Shown one piece after another: positions 1 through 9,600 of a DNA stretch of 26,444 nt; position 1 is the first letter of the stretch, and each line of letters starts with the position of its first letter. The notes under the pieces are model-generated. The model was not told the origin of the DNA and did not search any database. It was given only the letters and a program-made list of their open reading frames with translations. Position numbers and translations under genes: made by a program. This DNA is from Silene noctiflora (lineage: Eukaryota > Streptophyta > Magnoliopsida > Caryophyllales > Caryophyllaceae), in NCBI GenBank assembly GCA_009801015.1, contig VHZZ01005787.1, positions 14,401 to 40,844 of the forward strand, written 5' to 3'.

Positions 1-12
1 CATCAGGGGGAT

Positions 13-1480
13 GTGGTTATGGAGGAGGTACAGGGAGGGGGTGGTATGGCTGGTGAAGTTCAGTTTGCTCAAGGACAGGTTTTTGCTGAGGTAGTGAATA
101 GGGACAATGCTCAAGATAATCACCCACATTTGATTGGAGTTCTGGCGGCAGGAGAAGATCAAGCTGATATTGCTGCTGAACCAATTCCTGGTGGGGAGGG
201 GGGGGACTGGATTGAGGATGTGTCAGGGAATGCAGGGAGCCAACAAGAGAATGGTGATAATATGGTGCAGTCTGATGAATTCCATAGTGCTCAAGAGAAT
301 TTTGAGCAGGGGGTGATCTGGGAGGACAGCAGGGAGTGGGAAATCAAATCCCAATGGTGGATCCATATGTCCTCTACACTGGCCAAGGAGTGGTGGGGGG
401 AAACCAGGACAGAGACCTCAGAATTCAAGAGGTCATTCTTAATAAGGTGGAAGGGGATGTTGAGTGGGCCAGAATGGATGATGATTATCGAGGATATAAC
501 CAGACGTTTGATCCTCCTCCTAGAGGTCTCCCTATTACTTACCATTATCCAGAAGGTGTCCATTTTCAGGTGGGAGGATATGGAGCTTTTGCTGCTGCTA
601 TGGATCAGGATGGCCCTCCTGAGATCATTGTTATTAGTAGTGATGAGGAAATATCTGATAATGGTGAGAATGATTTACCTGAATAGATGGTGAACCCTGA
701 AGATATGACGTCAAGATCTGAAGGATTATCTGTTTACCATCATAGTTCTGCAATTAACCTAATATCAACATCTGATGATACCACAGAAGTCAATACTGAA
801 CTGCAATTGAGCTTTGGAGGACATACTGAAGCTACTAGTGTTGGGTTACATGAAATAAATGGAATGGAAGGAAGCTGTCAAATGAAGTTATCCTCATCGT
901 CTATTACACGCAAGGGAAAGGAGCTCTAAGCCTGTTCATATGCTGTCCCTACTCTTGCTGATCTATTGAGGACTGGTATTTCAGGGTCAGAGAAACAGAC
1001 TGGCAAAGAACAAGGCTTAGAGGGTGAAAGGTCAAATTTTTTTGTTATTCCTGAAGTTGGTAATAAGTCAAAGATGTTTACAGAAATGGAGATAGGACCT
1101 AAGCATGGTATGAGTAATTCGGATGGGTTCATGGGTCTGGCTGACTTATACCATAAGTTTGACCTGTTTGAGGAGCATAAACTGAGTATTGATAGAGCAC
1201 GTAAGCGAAAGTGTTGCACCCAGATTGTTGAGGGATCAGTGCCTACATCAGCTGTGGCTTCTATTGATCAAGCGAAGATGTTTCTGGGACATCTGGCAAA
1301 ACGCTGCTGTGTGGGTAATGGAGTTCAAATAACTGGAAATGATAAAAGAGGATATGGGTTTCATTTGGCCGTTGGTGACGTGGAAATGGAAGAGTCAAGT
1401 GATGGTGAATCTGTGAATGGCAATGATGAAGCTGGCTTTGCGGAGGTTGGACCTTCACAACCTCCTCCATCACCACGAAG
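13..1480 (+). pseudogene. LINE ORF1-type acidic linker segment, broken
   Basis: Reading begins in frame 1 (13 to about 330) and moves to frame 3 (336 to about 1480), so there is one frameshift near 330. Frame 3 is interrupted by TAG at 684-686 and TAA at 927-929. The product is rich in Glu, Asp, Gly, Ser and Gln and has no recognisable fold. In plant L1 elements such a low-complexity region joins the ORF1 gag-like domain to the endonuclease. A hydrophobic-acidic motif, EIIVISSDEE, lies at about 630-659 and resembles a SUMO-interaction motif. A basic run, RARKRK, is encoded near 1195-1212. A G-rich tract (about 190-206) is a possible slippage site. That this belongs to the LINE is inferred from its position and its run into the endonuclease. 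Confidence 0.7.
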
Positions 1481-2205
1481 GGATTATCTTGGAATTGTAG
1501 GGGCTTTAATAATACGCTCTCCCCTACAACTCCTAAGCTTAGAGCGTTAATGTCTAGTTCTTATTATGATTTTGTTTTTCTTAGTGAAACTAAGTGTAAG
1601 TCCTCGGATATTAGCCCTTTATTCCGTAATTTTGGTTTTGTTGAGTCGACGGGAGTGGACGCTTGTGGTGCCTCCGGTGGCTTACGGGTAAGGTGGAGGA
1701 AAGAGGCTAAAATGAGCCATATTTGGTTATGTATGCATTTTACCGTTCTCCTAGTTGAAAAATATAATGAGCGTTTGTGGTATTTGGGGTTTTTTTATGG
1801 TGCTCCTCAACATAGTTTACGTGCGTCCTTGTTGAAAGACTTGGAGTGTTGTCTCGAAAATTTTAATCATCCGTATTCTATTATTGGCGACTTCAATCAA
1901 GTAGAGTATTCATATGACATGTTAAGTTCTTCATCAACTCCTATTCACGGTGCTAACTTTTTTAGTATGTGGAAGATTACAAATGAATTGGTTGACATCC
2001 CGTTCAAAGGACCGCGGTTTACTTGGTGTAAACATAGAAAGGGATACAAGAGAGTGTTTGAACGGTTGGATAAGGCAATGGAATCAAAAGATTGGTTTAG
2101 GCTTTTTCCTGACTCAGGGTTGAAACATTTTCCTATACAATTTTCGGTCATGCACCAATTGAGTTGGATCTTCATCTTACACGAAATGTTGGAAAAAGAC
2201 CTTAT
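1472..2205 (+). pseudogene. LINE endonuclease domain (exo/endo/phosphatase fold), frameshifted
   Basis: In frame 2 the segment opens with LSWNCRG (1484-1504), the first conserved block of plant LINE endonucleases, followed by FVFLSETKC, where the Glu is the metal-binding residue. IIGDFNQ near 1883-1903 is the GDFN block, and RFTWC and ERLDKAM follow. This enzyme nicks the target DNA to start target-primed reverse transcription. The final catalytic SDH block is damaged: at 2144-2155 one base appears lost in the Asp codon. The rest of SDHAPIELDLH then continues in frame 1 from about 2148, where the RT reading frame takes over. A second shift, near 1480, separates this domain from the ORF1 segment. 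The domain cannot be made intact from this copy. Confidence 0.88.
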
Positions 2206-4261
2206 AAATTAGATTCATGGGTGTTTGAATATGAGGAATGTGTACAACTAGCTAAGGAAAGCTGGTCAATGTTTGTTCGGGGATCGCCGACCTTTAGGGT
2301 TACAAGGAAGATGTCTAATGTGCGTCAAAAAGTTCGGAAATGGACTCTGGATAAAAGGTTAGAGTGGCGTAAAAAATGGGATGAATTTGACGACAGGTTG
2401 GAACAGGGAATGGACATAGCAATCAATGGTGGAAATGATGAATTATTTGTTAAAGTTAATGAGGAAATCCATGAATTTGACAAGGTGCAAGCAGCTTTCT
2501 GGACACAGCGTGCCATGGTTAAATGAACGGTTGATGGGGATACATGTACTAAATTCTTTTTCAACTGGGTGAAGGGCCGTGCAGGTAGAAATTTTGTGTA
2601 TGGCATTAAGAGAGATTATGGTTCGTGAATTTATGAGAAAGAGGGCGTGAACCAATTTTTTCGGGAGTATTTTATGAATTTATATAAACATGATGATCCT
2701 GGTAGGAGGGAAGGTGGCGTTAAGAGTTTGGAGGACTTGTTCATAGGAGATCTAACTAGGGTGAAAAATGATGATGTGGACTATCTGTGTAAACCTTTCA
2801 CAGCTGGGGAAGTGCGGAAAGCGATTTTTCAAATGGGACCACTCAAGGCACCAGGACCAGATGGCATCCCTGTTGTTTTCTTTCAGAAATGCTGGCATTT
2901 TATTAAGACGGACTTTGTGCATGCAGCGTTGTCTATTCTCAATTCGGGAATAGTGTTGAAGGAACTTAACAGGACTTCTATTACACTGATTCCGAAGTGT
3001 GATAATCCGGAAAAGGTCTGGTATTATAGTCCAATCAGTCTTTGTAATGTCTTCATGTGTATCCTTACGAAATGTATTGCTAATCGTCTTGCAAAGGTCA
3101 TGAGATACCTGATTAGTGATTTTAAGAATGTTTTCATTATGGGCAGACTAATTAGTGATAATCTTCTGCTCGCGCATGAAGCTATTCATGCTATTAATGC
3201 ACATAAGCATGGGAAATGTGGTAGTTTCGCTTTTAAAGAGGATATGAGCAAAGCATATGATCGTGTGCGTTAGGAATTTATAGAATTGGTTCTTTTTAAA
3301 AAGGGTTTTCCAACGTCTATTGGCAGGCTTATTATGAATTGTGTTTCCTCTGTGTCATATGAGATATTGGTTAATGAGGTACCTTTACAGCAATTTAAGC
3401 CGGTGTGTGGCTTACGGCAAGGTGACCCACTGTCACCCTACCTTTTTATTCTCTACATGGAGGTCTTGTCACATAATGTAGCTAATGCTCAGCGTGATGG
3501 TTTGTTAAGGGGAATTCAGCTATGCAGGAGCATTCCGCCGATGACTCACTTATTCTTTGCGGATGAAGTGGTGAAGGCATTTAAAGGATATTTTGGATAG
3601 ATATTGCAAGGCTTCGGGTCAGAAAAGCAATGACGACAAGTCAGGTATCCTGTTTAGCCCAAACACTACCTTGCGGAAAGCAAAACAGTGTCTAAAGGTT
3701 TTTAACATACGACATAATAAAGGAGTTGGGAAATATTTAAAACTATCAACTGAATTGCATGGGTCTAAGAAGAAGATTTTTAAGGGCCTAATTGATAATG
3801 TTTGTTGCCGTATCACTTCTTGGAATGGGATCTTTCTCTCAGCTGCGGGACGCCTCACACTTATATCCTCGGTTCTATCCAACATTTCTAATTACTTTCT
3901 ATCGGTATTTAAATTACCGGTAAGTGTGACAAATAAGGTTAACTCTATCTTGTCACATTTTTTGTGGGCGGGGTGCAAAGTGGCGAGTACGACTCACTGG
4001 TGTAGAAGGAATTTCCTAAGTCTACCTAAAAGTAAGGGGGGGCTGGGAATGCGTAATTTTGACTGCTTAAATCAAGTTTTGCTTTTTAAACATGCGTGGC
4101 GTCTGATCTCGGGTGAAAATTCTTATTTTTGTAAGGTATTCCGGGCCAAGTTATTTGGGGTAAGGAATCTACAGGGCTTTTTACCTCCTCCGAAGCGGTC
4201 TAACCTCTCGTGGGGGGCGTGGAGTATCCTGCATGGTTATGATCTCTTGTCGTGTTATTGA
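2148..4261 (+). pseudogene. LINE reverse transcriptase (RVT_1), broken
   Basis: Frame 1 runs from about 2148 to 3570 with three internal stops: TGA 2524-2526, TGA 2626-2628 and TAG 3271-3273. Each falls where relatives carry Trp. Visible RT blocks are GPLKAPGPDGIP (about 2836-2871), a fingers block ending SLCNV, DMSKAYDRV (motif A, first catalytic Asp, 3241-3267) and GLRQGDPLSPYLF (motif B, 3409-3447). Motif C is FFADE at 3553-3567, where family members have FADD, so the second catalytic Asp is lost next to a deletion. Frame 2 then gives the thumb region from 3593, beginning with a YCKASGQ block, up to the stop at 4259. A highly decayed link, 4262-4560, leads to the zf-RVT domain. Confidence 0.93.
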
Positions 4262-4560
4262 GGATGGAAGCCAGGGGTAGACTCACAACTGAATGTGTGG
4301 GACACGGGTTGGGTTTTGGGCTCCCGGTCGGAACCCAAGGAAACTTTGTTATGCCTTGATTATGCCTCCTAAGGGACTTAAGGGTTAAGGATCTGATACA
4401 GGATAGGTGGTCATGGAGAGAGGGGTTGATCCGTAAGTATTTTATCGAGGAAGATGTAGAAAAAATCTTAGCAATTCCTCTGTGCTTTACGCAAATACAA
4501 GACAGAGTCTTCTGACCACTATCTAATAGTGGTACGTATTCTGTCAAGACGGGTTATAGA

Positions 4561-4941
4561 GTGGCTTTTTCAGAATTCATGGCGCAAAAGTGCACGGAGA
4601 AGAAACATACTAGGATAAATGAAAGGAGTCGGTTTTTTTGTAAAAAGAAACTTTGGAGGCTTCCTGAACCACAGGTGTGGAAGATCTTAGTGTGGAGAAT
4701 CTTGACTGATTCCCTATCGGTGGGGAGTAACTTTCTGAAACGAAATATGGTGGTTGATGTGTCATGTCACCTTTGTTCACATGATGGATCTATGGTTGAA
4801 ACGATGGAACACTTGTTCCGCGAATGTATCGTTGCTCGGAAGGTCTGGGCTGCATCTGAGTTAGGAATCCGAGCTGAACAAGGTGGTCATCTGGGGCTCG
4901 GAGATTGGATTATGGATTGGCTTTTCTGTTGGGCAGCCTAG
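4561..4941 (+). pseudogene. LINE zf-RVT zinc-binding domain
   Basis: An open frame of about 126 codons contains LWRLPEPQVWKILVWRILTD, then a CHLC pair, then HLFRECIVARKVW. This is the Trp/Cys/His pattern of the zf-RVT family, which sits between the RT and RNase H domains in plant L1 elements. Its role in retrotransposition is poorly known; nucleic-acid binding is assumed. The frame stops at 4939-4941. It is joined to RNase H by a degraded linker (4942-5230) that still reads openly in another frame from 5013. Confidence 0.82.
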
Positions 4942-5230
4942 ATGATGCGGATCGGCGCGTGGTCAGTTTTCTAGAAATATTATGGTGTTTATAGGGGACC
5001 CGTAACGCTAATGTGTTTAGGGGGGAGCTCTTCCACCCTTCTTCGTTCTTTGGTTTTTGGAAGGATGCGACGAGAATGGCTATGATAGCTCTAGAAAAAG
5101 GTAAGAAGGAGGGGAGCGCATATCTGGCGACTGATTTGACTGGTGTTATGTTTTCTGATATGTTAGATAAAAGTGGTGTGAAGGATGGGCAACCGTTCTT
5201 TTTAGTTAGTAAACAGGATACTTGTGAAGC

Positions 5231-5616
5231 TTACGGGTTTATGTGGATGCGGCTTGGAAGAGTCGATCTGCGGGTGCAGTTGGTTGGGTTGTCCTCGATA
5301 ATACGAGGTCTATCGTATCATCATTTGGTCTCAAAGTGCGTGCGGAATCGACCTTACAAGCGGAGGCTATGGGGATTGGGGCGGCTATTGATTGGATACG
5401 AAGATCAGGTTTCGCCACATTGAGGTCTCATCAGACTGCCTACAGCTTATCAACCAATTGACAGGCACGAAAGAGGAACATCATCTCATTTCTGGAATAT
5501 TGGAAGACATTAAACAGCTCTCACTCGATTTTCAGTGTTTATGTGTTTCGTTTGTGCATAGGTCGCTTAATGGTTTGGCGCATGACGTGGCACAAAACGT
5601 CTTGCGGCAGGAGTAG
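5231..5616 (+). pseudogene. LINE C-terminal RNase H domain (RVT_3 type), one frameshift
   Basis: Frame 2 reads VDAAWKSRSAGAVGWVV (catalytic Asp in the DAAW block) and then TLQAEAMGIGAAIDW (catalytic Glu) to about 5404. A frameshift near 5405-5412 moves the reading to frame 1, which gives IEVSSDCLQLINQL (third acidic residue) and the final HRSLNGLAHDVA block (fourth). The stop is at 5614-5616. All four acidic positions survive. The fold is the plant-type RNase H found at the C-terminus of many plant L1 LINEs, where it removes RNA from RNA:DNA hybrids. It is the best kept part of the element, as expected for the 3' end of a LINE. Confidence 0.9.
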
Positions 5617-5672
5617 TTTAAGCTAGGATTTTCTTTTACGGTTGTCAAAAAAAATAAAAATAAAAAATAATT
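5617..5672 (+). repeat. LINE 3' UTR and A-rich tail
   Basis: Only about 30 bases separate the RNase H stop from an A-rich run with scattered T (5647-5670). This marks the 3' insertion boundary of the LINE. The target-site duplication cannot be tested because the 5' end is not in the window. Confidence 0.75.
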
Positions 5673-6597
5673 CTTTTGCATCTAAACACTACTATGAAAA
5701 AGAGAATTGTTATTCACCTTCTCTTTTCTACCTTCTCTTTTACTTGGTCCTCTAATAACCGGTTAAAATGTAGTATATTTGACCTCATCTACTTGTCATC
5801 CGACCCCACACGATATATATATCTTATTAATCAACTATAAGAGGGCAAAGGGAGAAGGTGAGAGGGAAAAGGTAGATAATGAAAAATATTGGATAATAGG
5901 GTAGAGAAGTCTGTCAACCAACTTATACGAAAACATAAGTTGAGTTGCTCTATCAACCTGTTACATGTTCAACTTAGTCTACAAAATCGTATAAAATCTA
6001 CATTATTAAAACACACCATCACTCAGCCCGATGGCACTTATTCATTTCAAAAATCATATATTCTATGACAGAGGACGAATCAGATATCTAATCCAAAATA
6101 CTAGATCGGATCAGATATCAATACTGGAAATTCCTGAAGTATATTATATTTCACCTTGTACAGACGGACCATCCCAAGATGTTGATATGACGTATAGAGC
6201 TATAAAAACATTCAACTCATACTAGGCCATTGAAGTTTACATTATTTCAATTGAATTATAACTCAATATAGACGTGGCCACCGTCCTTGAAGTTGGCTCG
6301 TGAGCTACAAGTCTACAACTTCACCGTTGGCTTGCGGTACTTTAATAAACCCAACACCCAACTTTGAAACCATATCATATTACGTTGATGGTACATGTTT
6401 ATATTCGTTAATTCACGTACCAACATCAATCATACTTCACATCAATCATACTTGCTAACCAAGATACTCCATATATAACAAGACAAGATAACAAAACAGT
6501 AACTACGTCATGAACAGCTAACGTGATCCAGCCACATGATAATACAACAAAATAGATCAGGAATGATGCTTCTAAAAATAGATCAGGAATGATGCTT
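5673..6597. other. Intergenic gap between the LINE tail and the IQM gene
   Basis: No gene is supported here. Two CT/GA-rich stretches at 5717-5745 and 5844-5872 are roughly complementary and may be an old foldback element. A 64-codon open frame at 6031-6225 has no recognisable features. The right part (about 6350-6597) should hold the 3' UTR of the minus-strand IQM gene. I found no clear AATAAA signal for it. A 26-bp tandem duplication lies at 6550-6600. Confidence 0.5.
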
Positions 6598-6600
6598 CTA
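6550..6600. repeat. 26-bp tandem duplication at the IQM stop codon
   Basis: The block AAATAGATCAGGAATGATGC plus TTCTA occurs at 6550-6574 and again at 6576-6600, offset 26. The right copy contains the IQM stop (TAG on the minus strand, 6600-6598). The left copy repeats the last sense-strand bases and the stop just downstream. The protein is unaffected, since the first stop met is the real one. Confidence 0.9.
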
Positions 6601-9600
6601 AGATGAAGGAGATGGCAATGGAGAGGAACTGAAACCGGAAACCGAGGAAAATGGGGATAACATTGGCGGCCTTCTGGGAGACAGCTGCGTAAACTCCAAG
6701 GCCTGCGACCGGAGTTCAAAGGGGTAGTCAGCAATGCACCCGATTCGGGGTCCTAATCCGCTTGACCAGCTCCTGGGGATTTGACGTCCAAGCTCATATG
6801 ATGACTCCGCCTTTTTAGAATTGATTCTTTGGAGTATGGCTTCTTTTCGCACTGTTATTCTAGGGCTTTGAAGACCACCTGATAAAGTCCTCTTGTACAC
6901 ATTTTGGTGTTCAGGGACAGCTACTTTCTGGCAAATATTGCTGTCTGGATTGTCTTTATCTGAGGAAACTTCTTCAGTTTTGTCAGTGCCACTCGATTTG
7001 TAATCATCGGAGTTCGAGTATCCCTCGCTGGATCGCTGGATCTAAAAGAAAAATTAGCTGGTTAGTCTCTCCAGAGATGATCTCCAGCATTAAGAGAGTG
7101 TGGCACAACTATTTACCCAATTATTTGGTGGGATGTCCTAACAATTGAACAATTTATAGTGAGAAATTGTCGGCTCAATGTAAGTGGTATTTATTCCGCC
7201 TTATTAGATTCTTATTTCTTTCAATATTAACCCCATATTAATTGGTAGTTAGTGAGAAAGTGGAATGGTCTCACAAAATTATTGAGTCACAAAATGGACT
7301 GCTTACAATATTAACCCCATATCAATTCTTTAAATATGTGTTTTCTTAATCCTTAGCTAGGCCAAAGAAGTGAGCTGTTATGGCTACTTACCTCGACATC
7401 ATGGAGATCAATGCCACTGTCCCTTAGGAACGCGAGAAAACTATCAAGGCGCTCATCTGTTGGGCGATAGTGTCCACTGTACGCAGAAATGGACTGCAAA
7501 AAATGCAACATGAAATCAAATGCTATAAAAGGAGACCAGCAGTATGGATGCAGCTACACCAGGCAAACATATCTAATCGTGTTATATACATATCAACCCA
7601 GTTACCCAGTTACTTAAATGGGTCATAAATTCCTAACATTAACCCAGTTATTTTGTGTTTGGATGGTGTCGGGTTAACATTTGACAGCACTAGAATGAGC
7701 ATTATGTTTTCTGGTGAGCATTAAATGTGAAGCTCATAATGCGTCTTATACAAGGCAGGGAAGTTCTGTGCATAAAAATAGACAGAAGGTACGCATCGTT
7801 TTACTAATTTCCATTGAAAGGAACAGTTGACAGTTCTTTGTAGATGAGTATACTGCTTTAAGCCTTAACCTATACAACTATACATTGCAGTGGCGAAGCT
7901 ACTGAAGCTACAGCCATGCACACTACAATCAACAAAATTGCCGGTCTTTTGCTGTTGACCAAGTCTATCACCTACTGATGGCTAGGGGCCAGAACAGTCT
8001 CCTTTGGGGAATTGGTGGCATAGTGATAGGTAAACACCTCCCAGTTGTGGTGAATAAGATATCAACTTCGTGACAACTCAAACTGTAAGCTAGAACCCAG
8101 AATAATGAGAATATATTTTCTATGCTGTGAGAAGGAGAACAATATGAATTCAAGCGTAGAGACTAACAGAAGGTGGATGTTACTAGCACTTTGAGCAATA
8201 TAAGCATATATAGTGATCTACAGTATTAATCATATAAAAAAAAACATAATCCGAAATTCCAAATAATGTTTAGATCCTCAAAAGTTTTAGATAATACCTT
8301 GAGTGTACCATCTTCTACAATCATTCGTCCAGCAGCTAAAGTAGCTCCTCCAGCTAAGAAGCTAGAATGATGAAATTTTCCCTTCTGCTTCTGCAATCAC
8401 CCAAGGAAGGTCATGCCAATGTAAGAGCAGTATAGTCGATACATAAACCAAAACTGAAAATAGTGTGGGCCATTTGAGTTGAGTTGAGTTGTGCATGCAA
8501 ACTTACCTCACCGGCATATAGTTTCTTGCAGGTACTCATCACAAATATCCATTTGGTACCTTCTGAGGCTTTCACTGTGTTGAGCACTTCCCCCGTGAGT
8601 TTCCGGATAATTTTCCCCTCAATGATAATGTACTCGTACTCCTCCCTCTCTTGCTGTAACCATCCACAGAAACAATTGATAAAATGAGAAAGACTATGGT
8701 CTAAAGACACTTGCAGAATAATAATGTGGTGAACTACATTCACTGCCAAACGAACTCTAGTCAGTTAAAGTACATACGGGTCCAAGATACTTGATCAACT
8801 GCTTACGTAGCTTTGATCTCGGACATTCTTCGAGATCTAAATCTTTGCCATCTCCAACATCCAACCTAAGAAAATAACAGGAAACTCAATATAACAACTC
8901 ATTTTACTCATAATAGCATCTCCCCTCTTTATCATGTTGAGTTAGTTACAGGAGCACAAAAGTACCATCACCTGCTTTCAAATACTGACACGTGGAAATT
9001 ACAATACACAATCAATTCGGTTTCGCTTTGCTTGATTCTTCTCTAATTTATTGTTTCCTAGTATTGGCAGATTGTTGCAATGGTTCTGCAATATCACGGC
9101 ATTGGTTTCGCCAATGAGCCAAAACGTAAAGGCTATGAATCAGAGTGATACAGAAAAATAAACATATGATAGCTGTTGTCATTATACTACAATAACTACA
9201 GTAACACAGCAGCAAAGTAGCATAAAAAGTAATGCCCTTGCGTTGTGTTGTTCTATTAATGATACCGTTCCAACAAAAATCAGTTACCATGAGTAAAGAA
9301 ACTACTCCAGCCAGTATGATGCAGGTCATACAAAAGACCCATCCCTAGAGCGGAGTCCACAAAAATTTGTAATCCCTACGTCCTACATCCTCCATACTAC
9401 AACAATACAGCCTTGGTCCAAACATTGGGCTCTCATGTAAGTCCTAAATCCTCCGTGAACTTAAAAGAAGCATTGGGTTTTTATCTGTCAGAAACATAAG
9501 TTTCGCACATAAGTTTCGCACCTTACAATTCAATAGCTACAGTCGACCATACTGTCTATGTTCCGCAACTCAATTAGAGGGGAGGAACTACATCTAAGTA

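Larger units (their letters stand above)
1..5672 (+). mobile_element. Decayed plant L1-type LINE (non-LTR retrotransposon), 5' end outside the window
   Basis: An acidic ORF1-type segment, an AP-like endonuclease, a reverse transcriptase, a zf-RVT zinc-binding segment and an RNase H domain lie in that order on the plus strand. They are followed by a short 3' UTR and an A-rich tail at 5647-5670. This is the order of plant L1 elements that carry a C-terminal RNase H. There are no LTRs. The copy is dead: I count at least five in-frame stops and several frameshifts. The 5' end, where the ORF1 nucleic-acid-binding domain should be, lies left of the window. The tail faces the 3' end of the IQM gene, about 0.9 kb away. 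Confidence 0.93.

Noticed and set aside
6031-6225. 64-codon open frame between the LINE and the IQM gene
   Set aside because: Short, with no recognisable domain, and in a repeat-flanked gap; chance frame most likely.
9048-9329. 93-codon minus-strand frame with hydrophobic segments
   Set aside because: It lies wholly in IQM intron 4 and has no known motif; the hydrophobic look follows from AT-rich codons.
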